From Isoetes taiwanensis (lineage: Eukaryota > Streptophyta > Lycopodiopsida > Isoetales > Isoetaceae), in NCBI GenBank assembly GCA_021234155.1, contig JAJEKV010000002.1, positions 44,011,203 to 44,075,202 of the forward strand: 64,000 nt of DNA, read 5' to 3'. Positions within the stretch are counted from its first letter, which is position 1; each line of letters begins with the position of its first letter. This document shows positions 11,501 through 25,600 of the stretch, one piece after another. The notes under the pieces are model-generated. The model did no database searches and had not been told where the DNA came from. It saw nothing but the letters and a program-made list of their open reading frames with translations. Position numbers and translations under genes: made by a program.

Positions 11501-14019
11501 CCTGCACATGCATTACCTTCAGGAGGACGGACTGGCTCCCATTAATGCAGCTCATCTTACCTCGCTTAATGTCCCCTGCAGACATATTATCTCACTTTTA
11601 GGTTTGAAGAGCGCAAACGTCACTGAAAGATTAACAACATGGTAGCTAAATTATGGTAAAAGATTTATATTTCCATTTTGTATAGTGGTGATGTCAAGAT
11701 TAAGGGGGCCATTTAAATTAGGATGTAGCTTTCTAGTCAGACATGATGAGCAGCAAATCTATTACGTCTAATTGCTTATGTACTCAGAAGATTGGCAGAA
11801 GGAACGTGCCATTAATCTGTCATTTGATTTGGCATGCATTATGTATGGCAGCATTTTTGGCATATTGCGTCTAAAATGTCGGAGGTCGTATTTGAGAAGC
11901 GCTTGTTGCTACTCCATGTTTATTTGTTCAATAAACTATGGTCATGATTGTATGACAGACAAATACTAAGAATCATTCTATTTGCCTACAAGAATACTAT
12001 TCTTACCGAATTGAAGACTTCTTAATTCTGCTAGATGACTGTGTATTGCACGAAGGTAAGATCCCAGGAATAGATTCATGTGACATGCTTATAAAGATAA
12101 GAACCTGCTAAGCAATCATAAATATAGAACAGCTAAGGCATGACAGGCTTATTTTGTTTATTCAACTAATGTGATATGTTGCAACTAGCTGATGGAAAGA
12201 TGACAATCTAGCATTTACTTCAGCTAGAAAGTTCTTTAGTCAAAGGAGCAAGCATCATAAAGTAAGATTTATTACAACCTAGCATCAGGTGCTTCGAAAC
12301 TAGCAGAAAACACTATGGATGCTTACACATCACAAGTTATTAGCTTATAATAATTCGATCCAATAATGCAAGAGACAAAACAAAAACATCTATATCAGAC
12401 CCATTATAAAAAAATAGAATTCATTGTATGTACATTTGTAAAATACATTCTTACCTGCAAGGCAAGGAACTGCACATGTGCTTCAAGCTTTCTTCTTGCC
12501 AGCACAACAAGAGACATGCTAGATTATTGCTTCCACATTTGGATTAACATCTACACATATTTGCCAAGATATTCTCATGTCCAAGAAGAGCAAACATTGC
12601 TGACAAAAATCGACATATAATAAGAATGTGCAACCCAGAACATACTTTGGAAACACTTAAGTATGATAGTGGCTGCAGCTTATAGCTAGAATCCAAGTGA
12701 TGGCATCCTCTATGTGGCTGCTAAGAAGTTGGCATTGTCAAGCAGAAGCAGACAGCGCTGAACCACATCAAATATATTCTTTTAATACCTCTGTTTATAA
12801 GGAGCCATTCCAAGGGAGAAGACGTTGCAATCTGAGCAAGAAAAGGTATGGCTTGCTTAGAGATCAAGATACTCTACTTCAGCATCAACAACAGCCACAG
12901 TTTGGGAGAATACCCAAATTCTTTGGCAGTAAGAATATGTCCAGGTGCAGCAGTGCAGCTGAATGGAACGGGAGTTCCTCATTCAAAAATAAGTTGTGTT
13001 GAATATGAGGCTAGATCAAGCTGATGAAGAGATGTAGAGCATCACATATGTGGGCACAGATCATGTTAGCGTAAGGGGATCATTTCAACTGCAGATCCAA
13101 CACCAAAAGGAGCTCCTGATGAGTGCTAGTATTCAAGAGCATGGGTCAGGTTGAAGGATAAATTGCGAAGGAGGAACAGGGGCATGGAGCTCAATGTTGA
13201 GCATGCAATTGGATATAGTGGGAAACTCGCTTGGATCGTCTGTAATTCTGAGCGAGACTGTAGAGGTAGAGAGAAAGAGAAGTAGAAAAGCACTAGATAA
13301 GATTGAAGAGGAAGAGAAAGAAGAAGACCAACGTCCAAAGCAGAGGAAGTGGAAAGGGAAGCTCCGGCAGTTGCTTAGATGGAGGCATTGATTGAACTAA
13401 AGCAACACATTTTTCCCGGATCCCAGACACGGCCATCGCCACGTTTTCAGCAGGGCTGAAAAATGGAGTGCACTTAAATGGCTCTATCCGAGCATAAAGA
13501 TCACTGAAGAGCATAGAAACATGTAAGCAAATCTATCTACCTCCCGACTAGCTGATTTGCGCTCCAAACTAACCTAGACATGCCCAAATCCGTGTTACTA
13601 AAGGAAAAGATTCGGAAAAAAAAAAATATCTGCGTTGGAAGATAAGATCACAGAAAACTAACACAGATGGAGATAAAACTGTTCTTTCAAAATTTAAGAG
13701 ATGGGTTGAGGTTTAAGCTAGATATAAAGCGGATGAAAGCAAAATACAAGAGTTAAAGATCTAGAAACTGGATTTGTACATCTCGTTGTAGGAGCCGAGC
13801 TGATCATTTCAATCATCCTGCCATACCTCCTTCGAGCAAGAGCACCGGTTACCCGGTTTCTAAGTCGCTGCCAAGCAACACAATCGACCGACAGTTTACA
13901 GCTAACAATGGGTTTGGAGCAGTTTGTGGCATATTCTGGGCATATACTAGCTTATACCTAGAATATGCCATAAACCCAATATGCCATAAACCCACTTGAA
14001 CGAGGGTTTTTTGAGATTC
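8523..14019. other. Long stretch without a recognised gene
   Basis: AT-rich sequence with only short open frames. A small duplication of CCTACGTGGAATAACT lies near 9057-9091. The region 12697-13515 has slightly more protein-like frames on both strands (an acidic/basic run near 13270-13370 on plus; a 73-codon minus frame at 13293-13514), but no domain, splice structure or family match is visible. Confidence 0.5.
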
Positions 14020-15012
14020 GAGCGTTCTAGAATGTTCTAAAACATCATGTACGGTGCATGTTCCAGTGTTCCTACGATGTAAGTTCCGATGAGGCCTCAT
14101 ACATTCTCCAAGATTCTATATAGATTCCTTTAGATTTTATCTCTAGGTTGTATCAAGATTCCCTTAGGTACTCTTAAATTAGTTTTAGGTTTGCCTTAGA
14201 TTTCGTAAAATTTTTTACTTTCTACAACTTTCTATAAGATTTTACAACTTTTTTTTATTATTCTAGAAGGTTCTATGTTCTACAAACCCCTAGGACATTC
14301 TAGATTCTTCTAGAACATGCTAGAAGGTTCTAGAAGGTTCTAGGTTCTTCTAGAATAAGATTTAGATTGCCTTAGATTTCGTAAACGTTTTCTACTTTCT
14401 ACAACTTTCTACAACATTTTACAACTTTTTTTTTTATTATTCTAGAAGGTTCTATGTTCTAGAACCCCTTGAGACTTTCTAGAACATGCTAGATTCTTCT
14501 AGAACATGCTAGAAGGTTCTAGAAGTTTTTAGACCATTCTAGGTTCTTCTAGAACATTCTAGAAGTTCTAGGAAGCCCTTGAATTTTCCAGAACATTCCA
14601 TAATTTTTGGAACATCCTAGAACTTTCTGGAGCATTCTAGAACTTCATTCTAGAACTTTCTAGCCAAGAACCAGAATGCTTATCTAGAACCCCTGGGACC
14701 TTCTAGGACATTCTAGATTCTTCTAAACATGCTAGAAGGTTCTGGAAGTTTCTAGAAGGTTCTAGATCTTCTAGAATAAGGTTTGGATTGCCTTAGATTT
14801 CGTAAACTTTTTTTACTTTCTACAAGATTTTTCGTAAACTTTTTTTTACTTTCTACAAGATTTTACAACTTTCTTTTATTATTCTAGAAGGTTCTATGTT
14901 CTAGAACCCCCTGAAACTTTCTTGAACATTCTAGATTCTTCTAGAACATGCAAGATTCTAGAACATTCTAGGTTCTTCTAGATCTAGAAGTTTCTAGGTT
15001 TTTCTAGCACAT
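14020..15012. repeat. TTCTAGAA-rich minisatellite
   Basis: Dense, imperfect repeats built on TTCTAGAA, such as TTCTAGAAGGTTCTAGAAGG. A longer unit (CTTAGATTTCGTAAA, then a T-rich tract, then TTATTATTCTAGAAGGTTCT) recurs near 14190, 14365 and 14790. No coding potential. Confidence 0.9.
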
Positions 15013-15616
15013 GAGATTCAAAAACCTTACCTCTTTCATGTCTATGGCGCTCAGGCGACACGAGTCTTCTTACAACAACGATAAGGAGGAGAGCTAGAGC
15101 AGTGTCCATCGCAAAGCTCATGCTTCCGACCAGATGGGAAGATGATAAGGGCAAAAGCCATGGCCGTGAGAAAGACCGTGATAAGGGTTAAACAGACATG
15201 GTAGGGAAGCTGGTAAGCACAAATGTTTCTGCTATGGCCTTGAAAGGCCAGATCTGCAAGCAAGGAAAGGATTGCGCCTTGGGAAGAGAGAGAAGAAAAG
15301 CAACCAAGCAATGAGAGTACGAGGATCAAGATCTGGGCCATCCACACCACTGATATGAGCCATCCATTTCGGCCAATAGAATGAGAGTACGAGGATCAAG
15401 ATTCGGGCCATCCATCTCGACCATTGATCTGAGCCGCTCCTTTTGGCCATTGGAACTACATAGCTTTAATTTTAAACATTGTGATAAACTATGTTTCAGA
15501 GTTTTTTTTTTTTTGCAGTTTGGGGCAATTGGGAAATAAAAAACTATAATGTAATTTTCGGGAATTGAAGTGCATGTCAGAAAGTCGCATGTCTCGATAT
15601 CAGGGAAGCCAACGCA

Positions 15617-17710
15617 ATGCACCGCATCACAGAAGCAGATTGGGGGGTAATCAAGGCTCAAATGCTAACTTCGATGTTGTTGCATTGGTTAGATCGGCCC
15701 TCTAGAAGTGATATGGATCATCTTGTGTGTAGCATGCTTGCTTGTGGCCCCGTATACGATTGGATTGACGACAGTAGAGATTTCCACCCTTGTGAGTGTG
15801 TTCATCGCAGACTTTTCCCCTTAAAATGTCGTATTAACGATCTTACTGTATTAGTTGGTGTTGGGTTTGGGTCACTTACCATTTATTCTTCATGGATCTT
15901 ATGCCCAGATGCTCATAGATGACCTAGCGAGAATTCTGCAGCTTCCCACGCTATAGCAACAGACTGGCCAGTTGGTTGATGTGGTTATGACTGCTACAGA
16001 GAAGTGCTTTGGCAGAAGTTGCCCAGGGAGGACTTCAGGGGCAACAACCTTCCCTCTAACTAGTGGTTTGATGCCGAATATAAAAGACCTGAACACTGGC
16101 TTCGACAAGTCACTGATCCTGTTTTGCGCCCACATGCGATCAGCACTTTTCTCAAGAGATTGCGGAGCATAAAAGAGAAACGTTCTATCTCCTGGACCGT
16201 CATCCCAAGACCTTCTGGCAAAGCGTACTAATGAAGCCTCTTTAGCCTATGGTGAACATTATTTCTGAGCAATGGGTACGATACTTGCAGCAACTCTATG
16301 ATGCTCTAGAAGTTTGAGCAGTGGTAACCGCACAGATGTACAACCGCTTGCCTGTGGAAACACGGCAGATTTAAATGGCATGCAGGCAAAGCTGCTCAAA
16401 TGCTCAAGGCCACCTATAGTGCCCATCCTAACTGCATTATTCAACATGGCATTACAGGAAGGCTTTCCCACACAATGGACCACGAGCAGGGTTGTTTCCA
16501 TCTACAAGGCATATGACCCTCACTGCACAGTCAATGACCAAACAATCATGGTTAGTTCATTGTTTGCAAAGATGCTGGCTGACATTCCTGAGCAACAGTT
16601 GACTATGTGAGCCAACTGTATGGGAGACGCTCAGGCTAGCTGACAACATCAGATCAACCATTCAATGGTAGTATTGGGGTCCTCCAGGGATGTCCACTCT
16701 CTCCAACATTGTTTGGTCTTTACGTTGATCAGTTGGAAGGTTGACTCGTTGAACATGGGGGTAATGGAGCTCAGCTCATGCACCAGATCATCAGGCAGCT
16801 CATATATGTCAATGATGTTGATCTCTTAGCTTACACCCCCAACGACATGCAACACCATCTAGATGCCCTAGACACTTTTTGTTGGGCCACTGACATGCGT
16901 GTTAACTTGACCAAGATTAAGGTGATGTTCGTCTCATCCTCATGTCAGCCAAGGTCTCCCTTGCTCACTTATCACGAACAAAAAGTAGAGATGACGTCCA
17001 TGTACAAGTATCTAAGGGTGGAGTTTCCTTCTACCAGTTGTGAGTAACAACAATCATAAAGCAGAAATGTATGAATGGGCTCATCAGACACACTTGTTTA
17101 GGGTGTTAGTGAAGTCTGTGGCCCGACCTGCCACCTGAAATGACTTGGAGTAGGTATATACAAAGCCTTCTTAGCTCGAGCACTTGGAGTAAAATCCACA
17201 CCCATATCAGATTCTTCTATGGAGACAGGTTTTTTGCCGCTCCAAATGGCTGCACTCGATCGCCACATCATCTATTTTTAGAAGGTAGTCAGTACGAACA
17301 ATACTCGTCTTCCCAACCTTGCTTACATTATGGCAATGGGTCTACAGCACTTCAAAGTGTGCATGAGCATAGGTGCATACAGATACAGACAGAAGATCAC
17401 TATAACTTGAGGCAGTACCTTAATGATTGCTTCCTCAGCAAGCTTTGGGATGCAGGTGCCCTGGAACAGGTCCAGACACAAAACCATCAACGCCACGTTA
17501 ATCCCATACTTGAACAGGGTCCACAATGCTACCTACATACACATCTGCCCAAGAAGAAGCGCAGACTCATCGCTTCAATTCACACAAGTGCACATTGCCT
17601 CGGAATTGAAGTATGCAGATGGATTGGAGAGCCGCGCGAGGACATGATTTGTTGCCAAGATGAGCGCCACACTTTTCAGAACTGTTCAGCATTCGACCAT
17701 ATTTGAACAT
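15617..17710 (+). pseudogene. Old degenerate LINE (reverse transcriptase and C-terminal zinc finger)
   Basis: Fragments in several frames match non-LTR RT order. About 16680-16740 reads QGCPLSPTLFGLY (RT block before the catalytic box). About 16790-17045 contains LIYVNDVDLLAY, where the expected YADD has become YVND, followed by HHLDALDTFC. Near 17600-17700 a Cys-rich tail (CRWIGEPRED, then CSAFDHI) resembles the LINE C-terminal zinc finger. Stops and frameshifts throughout mean it is dead. It resembles the RT lineage at 38950-40150. Confidence 0.7.
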
Positions 17711-18354
17711 GCTATGTTGAGTTGGTCCTCCTAACCAAACACTGCATGTGATTTTGAACACAGCTTCAGTGCAGTTACTGGGATCATGTATTCAAGAGGT
17801 GATGGATATACACACTCAACTATGTCCTCAGACAATAATATGTATCATAATATATCATGATATATCCTTGTACAGTTTATCAACGTTCTTGTTATTGCCA
17901 AGGCTTTTCCCTCAAAAAACCCTTTATATGAGTGTTTCTTAATCCTGACAATAATACATTTGCTATGCTCAAACACCTTTTACGTGTACAAGCAATCACA
18001 TCTGCACATCTGAAGTGATTTAATTGCTCTTCTAACTATTCTAATCCCACACCTAAACTGGCCATTAATAACTCATATGCTGCAAAGGCACAACCAAATT
18101 GTAGCTATGAACTAGCAAATGTGCAAGTTCTTATATACTCTACAAACTAGATAATCTTTGTGTAACCGTCTAGCTATACCTAAGCTAAATTGTGTGAGTG
18201 ATTATGTTTTAAACTTGACCTATTACCTAAAAACCCAAGAACTAAAAACCCAAGAACTAAGGCTCAAGCAACTTATTATTCCTGTCGACAAACGTTCTTC
18301 TGATCTGATTCTAACTTACAACATATTAATGAGATTCCTACACTAAATTCATTT

Positions 18355-18530
18355 AGGGAAAACTACCAAAATCCTTATATGAGTTTGTGTAATTACCAAA
18401 ATACCTTTATGAGTTTCAAAATTACCAAAATGCCCTTGTGTATAGTAGGTGTGTAGGGGTATTTAGGTCATTTTGAAACTCATCAGGGTATTTTGGTAAC
18501 TACACAAACTCATAAGGGGTATTCTGGTCC
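18355..18530. mobile_element. Foldback/MITE-like inverted repeat
   Basis: The left half (ACTACCAAAATCC..., AATTACCAAAATACC, ATGAGTTTCAAAATTACC) is an imperfect inverted copy of the right half (AGGTCATTTTGAAACTCAT, GGTATTTTGGTAACTACAC, AAACTCATAAGGGGTATT). The whole can fold into a hairpin of about 60-70 bp arms. No transposase. No clear target duplication. Confidence 0.6.
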
Positions 18531-19671
18531 GAGCTATGCACTGGTTCAATGCTCATACTCTTAAGGGTGCAGAAGCTCATACTTGAGTTGAACTCCTGAG
18601 AGGGTGCATATTCTTGTAGTTTATATAAATCAACAGCTCATTCCATCCAATTGGCCTTACTAATTTTGACCTATAATGCCATCAGCCCATCAAACCAAGT
18701 GTATTCGGCCACTTTGATGCCATCAATCCGCCAAAATACCATGTTGTTTGGCATGCTTAGCACCACCCTCAATTTGCAGCTCTCTCGAGATTAATAATCA
18801 TCCTCTTAAGACACATGAAATAAACACTTAAAAGTGACTCCAATTTTTTTTTTGCTCTTGTTGCTTGTCCTTGGAAAGAACATCCAAGAAAGCACTTCTT
18901 CGAAATGCACATTCTCAAATGCTAGGATTTGGGACCGTAAAATTTCCTTAGTAACAACTAGAATGTTCTAGTGCTAGTTAACACGCTAGTCAATTGCTTG
19001 ACTTCCTACACAAAAGCTGCTAGCCTTTTTGCCTTTTTAATTAAGCGGGGCTCAACTTAAAACAGTGCTACATGTTATTCTAAATTGGTCACTTTTTTGG
19101 AGACATCCAACTAACTTCAACCAAACATCACCAGCAAATTGGTGTCAAGCAATTTCCACGTGAGAACCTTGAAAAATAAAATATTGTTAAAATAGAACTT
19201 AATTTTAAAGATGTTCCTTTGTTCTGAAAGGAGTAATATTTTTGGTGGAAAAAAAATGCAAATAACAGACCTCATAGATGCCCTTGAAGACTTCCAAATA
19301 CAGATGTGAGATTCTGCTTTACCTTAACCTTTGAACGACCTTCAAATGGGTGTCCTTCAACCTTTGAACCACCTTTAAATCGATGTCATGGCGCGAAAGA
19401 AGTCAATTGCTTGACTAACCAATTCCAACTTCAAAAATTCTTCTTGAACCAATAGCAACTTCACCTCAAAACTACAACTTAACTTTTGACAATTATAATT
19501 CCATTGTGCAACACTAGTGGTTCCACGAATCATGTACTTGTTACAATGACAAAGATAAACACGCTTTAGAATTTGTAAAATATCTCAAAATGAAATTTAA
19601 TCTTAAAAAGAGATTGTGATCTCCTATATGGTATCATGGAGAATAGCATACAAGGTTGTTTACCTTGAAAA

Positions 19672-22600
19672 TTATTGGTGGTGTTGTACAATGTCATTAC
19701 AGTATACTTTGAAGGAAAGACATTCTTCTGCTATAAAGTCACTGGAAAAACAAAAAAAAAAAACAAGTTACCAACAAGTTGACAACCTAAATTTTCTGGA
19801 AAGACACACCATATACGCTGCACCATCTCCACTGTGTTCCATCTCGGGCTCCATGGATAATTGGTATATACTCTTGAAGTTACTGGCTTCCCAGAAGAAT
19901 CAAAATGCTGAAGAATATAATATGACTTAGGTAAACACAACAGGAGAAAAAAAATGCATAAAGCCCTTCCTTGTACCTGCGAACTTTGAAAGATTATAGA
20001 TGGTTGAATCTTTGGAAATTGTATAGGCAGGAAGAAATGCACCTTCAGAAGATAAAAAATATATCAGTAATGTGAGCTGAAATTGTGCACGTACCCATTA
20101 AGTTTACTCTGGCATCTGGATATAGTTCACAGAAAAGCAATCTAAGGCATGGTTCTTGTATACATTGCAAAACAAAAATCAAAGGCTACATGGTTCTTGT
20201 ATATAATATTTGGGACATAACCACTGTTTCTCTTCTGTTCTGAAGGTCTTACAAGCAAATTTGCTGCATCCATGCAGCTTTAAAAGTAACTCACCATAAA
20301 AGTGAACAATGCTGAGGCAGCCACTACAGATATTTTCCTGCAAAACATCTGCAAAAGGAAGAGTATAACATATTCAACCCAGAAGACAGCCATGTCCTGA
20401 ACATCGGCTTTGTCAAGTCCAAAAATTCCAAAGTTTGTAATTATAGACGAAATGTCCAACACACCGTTTCTGCCTCCAATGGATGGCCAAAAACAGGGAG
20501 CAGTGCTTCCATGAAGTTCCTGCGTAGTCCCATTGAAATACAAGCATCCTGTACCTGTACGATTGAAGGAAGAACTTTTAACATCCACTTGATCTATACC
20601 CATAGAAATGCACGTGTTAGGCCATTCCTCTTGCTAGTTCAATTACACGGAAAGTATTAAGTGCTAACTTCTATTCTCTTGAACCCATCTTAGGCACTCA
20701 TGTCGGCCAGTTATTTTAATCATGCTCTTGAATCTACCATTTTTTAGTAAGCACTTATTTGCATCAGAGATTTAATATTGCAGAAAATTTTGCACAGAAT
20801 GCTGCTTCAAAGGCATCATTGATAGTGATCAGAAAGGCTTTGTTGTCAACTGATGGTTATACAGAATAGCCTAATGTTTTTGCCTAATGTTTTTGCACAA
20901 GCATAATTTGGATATTTTTTCAAATGAAGCAAGGCATCTGTGCCACAGGAAATCGGTCGATATCCTCCCAAATTGACCTACAAGTTTTGCACATGTAGAA
21001 GGGCCTGATAAGACAATGGATTATTACAATACATGGCTCACAACTTTGCGCAAGTGTATGTGTGGGTTTTCGCATTTGTCCGAGTCACAATTGTGCCACA
21101 ACGGCCATCACATCTAAACATGGTTGAATCAGAACATTTTATTTTTACCTGCCCAACCTACTACATCATTAGAGGCACATATCATTGTCTTTTTAGAGAC
21201 CCCAAAGCTCTACGACAGCTGGTGGAATATTACGATCAGAAATGTGTATCTCACTTTGTATATGAACTATCCCTAGAAAGGAGAAACGTTCTCAAACAAA
21301 AGAATCCAATGGGCCTGAAACAAACAGAAAACCAATTTCTTCTCATCTGAGTCAAACGATGATAAGATGACAGTGGAGGCATCACAGAAGAGGAAGTATC
21401 CTGGCCGTAAAGGGGTGACTTTGGCACTGTCTAAGAAGATAAAACGATCAGCAGTTATGAAACATAAAAGGTCTTTCCAGAAGAGGCCGAGCATCAAGCA
21501 TCAAAGCAAGCCAAGAAATGGTATTATGAAATACTTTGCAGCAGTCACAGGAACGAATGGGCTATTCCCATCAAACCCTACCTGAGCAGATCTAACAGGA
21601 GGGTTTTCCTCCTGGAGGTCTTGAATTCTGTATGTGTTATGGTCTCATAGACCCGTCGGGCCTTACGTAGACGTTAATAAATCTTTCTTTCTTTCTCGTA
21701 AACATCCACTCTACCTTTTAATTGTTTCCGTCTCCTTAAGCCTGAAATGAACTGTAAGCTTACTCAAAAGGAAGAGAAAATCCACTGGTTCATCGCCTTT
21801 TAGATACCCATCAATCTGATAGCCTGAGGAAATCCTGAAGAATGAAGGAAAGACAAGGACAGAAGCGTAAGCACTTACTAACTCCTAGAGTGAACACTAC
21901 AGAATGAGGCGTGACTATGGCTAATATGTAGAGGGCCATGTCAGCAACAGGTGGTGACTCAGCATGCACAGTCATCAACACACGTGGAGTATGATAATAC
22001 TCTAACATCCCCGCTGATGTGAAAAATAAAAAAGAAAACTAACAGAAAGGAAAGAACATTCCCCCTAAGATCAAGCAGTGCTCATAAGATAGAGCAAACT
22101 CAACCACCAGATAAGCCATGCTGCGAAACCATATTTACCATTCTCGTGCCTTCGTGATATAGGTATTAGAACTACTGATATAAGACTTCAAAAATAACTC
22201 CTGTTCATAAGAAGAATCATGGAACTTATTACCCATATCAGCAATATGTATCTTCTGAAATGCATATCCCTTTCTCAAAAAATATGATGTAATACCACGG
22301 TAGAACTCACAAATCTCATCTGATAGTAGTAGCCATCTTCCAATCATATCAGCATCATACAAATCCACCACAAACTGCCCTGGTAGACTTTCAGCAGACT
22401 GAACTGTCAACTCATGATCTTTGACAATAACCTGGTCATATGTATCAAGAACAATTAATACTCGATTTCTCAATTGCATGTTTTGATCTTAATGGAAACC
22501 GTTCCAACTTCTGATACATGCTTTCATAACTGCCTTTAGAAGATGTGCTAGTACATTCAAAGATCAATTCAGCTGCAGCATAGTCTGGTATGTACATGAC

Positions 22601-25600
22601 GCTTTGTGCCATTGAAGATAAACCAGCAACATACATAAATTTATCAATAAAAGGTACCTCTAACTGCTGAATGATATCTTGTGATGCTTTCTCTGCTATA
22701 TAACATGAATCTAAGTCTTCTAACCCGAGAATATGGTACTTATTGTCATATTCATCTCAATATTCATTCCATAAAGCTGACAATCCTTGTCTACTTCACT
22801 GTTGTCTTGTAAAATGGTCCTAGCTACATCTCTATGTGCTGCAACATCATTCCAGATCTCCTTGATCAAAAAGCAATCATTACCAATCATTACTTGGAGA
22901 AGGAAACTCTAACTGCAACTTCAATAATCTCTGAGAAGTAGTTGTATCTTGGTTCTCTCTATGCATGAAAGAATCTCAATCTTCAATAACCTGATCTATA
23001 CTTTGATGATCATCTTGTTCTTGCAGAGATTTGTATGGCCTTTGAAAATAAAGAATATATTTGACTGGTCTGTTAATCTCCCAGTTCCAATGCCTGCTGA
23101 CGTATCCCCAAGAGGTCTAAACAAATTTTTATGATCATCAGCAAGATTAGCAACTGGTAAGATCAAGAAATCAGCTGAGTTTTGTTCCTCATAAATTTTT
23201 ACTAGAGTTGACGCCTGCTGTTTCTCTTTCTCTTGCTTTTTCTTTTTCCTCTTCTTGCTAAGAGAACCTTGCTGCCCGAATTCAATGATGTCCAATTGTT
23301 GTCCACCTAACTGTATTTGGTACCACAATGGAAGAAATTCCTCTCCTGCTTCATTTGCCAGCTCTATGAGTTCTCTAGACACTTGAGTTTCTGTCTCAGA
23401 CTTTTCAAAATAACCCTGCTCAATTTGAGATTTCTGTTGCTTCTTCTTGTGTTGATTATCCTGCCCAAATTCAGATCTCAAGTAGTCCCAGAGCTCTTGG
23501 GAACTACAAAATGTAGCTTGCCAAATCTTGAGACACAGAGGATGATCTATAGTTAGCTTTATAGATGTGGAAACAATATTATCCACATCAAGAATGATCT
23601 CCGAAAGATTCTGTCCTCTTACAACATGCCACAGGCCTTGCGAAATTAATGACAAGGTCATGTGAAATCTCCATTCTTCATAGTTTTGACTGCTTAGAAA
23701 CTTATCTTTCAGAGGAGCTACAAACTCATACAACCCCTCCCTAATCATCATAAACTCCTCCTGATAGAGTGCTACACAAATCTAAAAAGGTCCTTTGTCA
23801 CAACTACAATTATTCTGAAGTTTTGATCAGATTATTGATAGATACTCTGCTCTCTGCTCCATATCCTCTGCATTCTCCGCCAACAAAGAAGCTGCTGTCA
23901 ACATGCAACTTGATGCACTTTTGGAAGGCCCAAAAACAGCTTCCGCCTTATTTGGATCACCAGAAATAGTCTCGACCAATCTTGGCCACAATAGACTCTG
24001 AGATCCACAGATATGCAAACGTCTTAGAAAAACATGCGACTCCTGCTTTTCTAATTTCAATTAATTTGCCAAAGGTCACAGTCCTAACTCCAGTTCCAGC
24101 ATCTACACGAAAATTTTCAATGGAAACTAACGCCACATGGCTTACAGAAACTCATGGCAAGATGCAATCTGGTAAAGTCGACCAACAGACCTAGGACACA
24201 ACTGCAGATCCAAACCCTAATGCTGCGCCCAAACTATCTGTTGCCGCAAACACAACACAAACAGCAAATCCGAGCCAAGCCCTATAAAAACACAGCCAAA
24301 TCTTGAGAAATCACCCCCGGCACTATACCTGTCAGATTTGCAAAGCTCCCAGTCTACGCCCTGTGCTTTCACTATTTTGTCAAATCGTCAAGACTGCCAG
24401 TTTAGCCCTGTGTTTGCACCATCTAGAAGATACCCAGTCCAGACGAATTTGCACCTTAAAGCCAGCCCTTTACACCCGAGAAATGTACAAATACCTTTGC
24501 AGTCAATTGATCTTTTGTGTGTCAATCAGACCAAGCCTTTGAGAGCTAAACTTCCAAGTCAAAAAACTCACTGAGAATTTTGAAGATCAACCGTGATCGA
24601 CTTGCTAACCTCCCCCTCCAGATAGGCTCTGATACCATGATAGTCTGAGGACTGAAGGATGAAGGAAAGACAAGGACAGAAAGACAAGGACAGAGGCGTA
24701 AGCACCTACTAACTCCTAGAGTGAACACTACAGAATGAGGCGTGACTATGGCTAATATGTAGAGTGCCATGTCAACAACAGGTGGTGACTCAGCATGCAC
24801 AGTCATCAATGGCTAATATGTAGAGTGCCATGTCAGCAACAGGTGGTGACTCAGCATGCACAGTCATCAACACACGTGGAGTATGATAATACTCTAACAG
24901 AATCATACTGCAATAATTAATATTCAGTAATTATCCAGCGTTAACCATATTTTGCCGCATCCAAAACATCACAAGACCCTTGCAAATCTGCCTTGCACAC
25001 ATCAACAACAGTACTATAGGTGATAATATCAGGGGCATGTGTTTTTTGCATCTCTACCAAAAAATCATAAGCCCAATTACCAACTTTGAAGAGGCTTGCT
25101 ATTACTGGGCAAGCACAATTTCCTTTAATCATTTGCAGAGAAAAGTTTCAAACCTCCTCAAGTTATAATCCTTCTGCACATCATCTGTTTGCAAAAAAAA
25201 ATGTTTGCATTATCCCATCTGCAAAACCCTTTCCAATCATTTGCTGTATGAGTGCATAGCGGGCCTCACCACCTGTGAAAAATTCTATTTTTCATCATTT
25301 GCAGAAAAAGGGCCTTTGCCTTCAACATATTGTTTAACTTGCATGCCTTCAATATAGGAATACTAGAGTAATTATATCAAGATCACGTCCATCTTCAATC
25401 ACATCCAGTTGAATAGACTTCTACTTATTAGTGCGCTATATGGAGACATTTGGAGAATACTTGATTAGCTTCTCCTCATTGAAAAAAAGGCGCTGATTCA
25501 TCGATATCATTTGCCCTGCAACAACTATCACAACATGTGGATCACAACTCTTTTCAATAATCTTTTGCAGAATGTCAAAAGCCTTCCTTGCCTTGCATCG

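Larger units (their letters stand above)
21817..24899 (-). mobile_element. Copia-type LTR element with gag only (TR-GAG-like)
   Basis: Minus-strand element. The 5' LTR is 24899-24638 (262 bp) and the 3' LTR is 22007-21817 (191 bp). Both have TGTTAG...TATCA ends and diverge by several substitutions. The primer-binding site matches tRNA-iMet exactly. Flanks CAATC (21812-21816) and GAATC (24900-24904) form a 4-of-5 target duplication. A gag-like frame is present but no protease, integrase, RT or RNase H. The length difference between LTRs comes from a tandem duplication of about 60 bp, plus a 14-bp one, in the 5' LTR. It is older than the element at 4113. Confidence 0.88.

Noticed and set aside
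13277-13391. Acidic/basic plus frame that looked like a nuclear protein
   Set aside because: Purine-rich low-complexity run with no conserved context; both strands are open.
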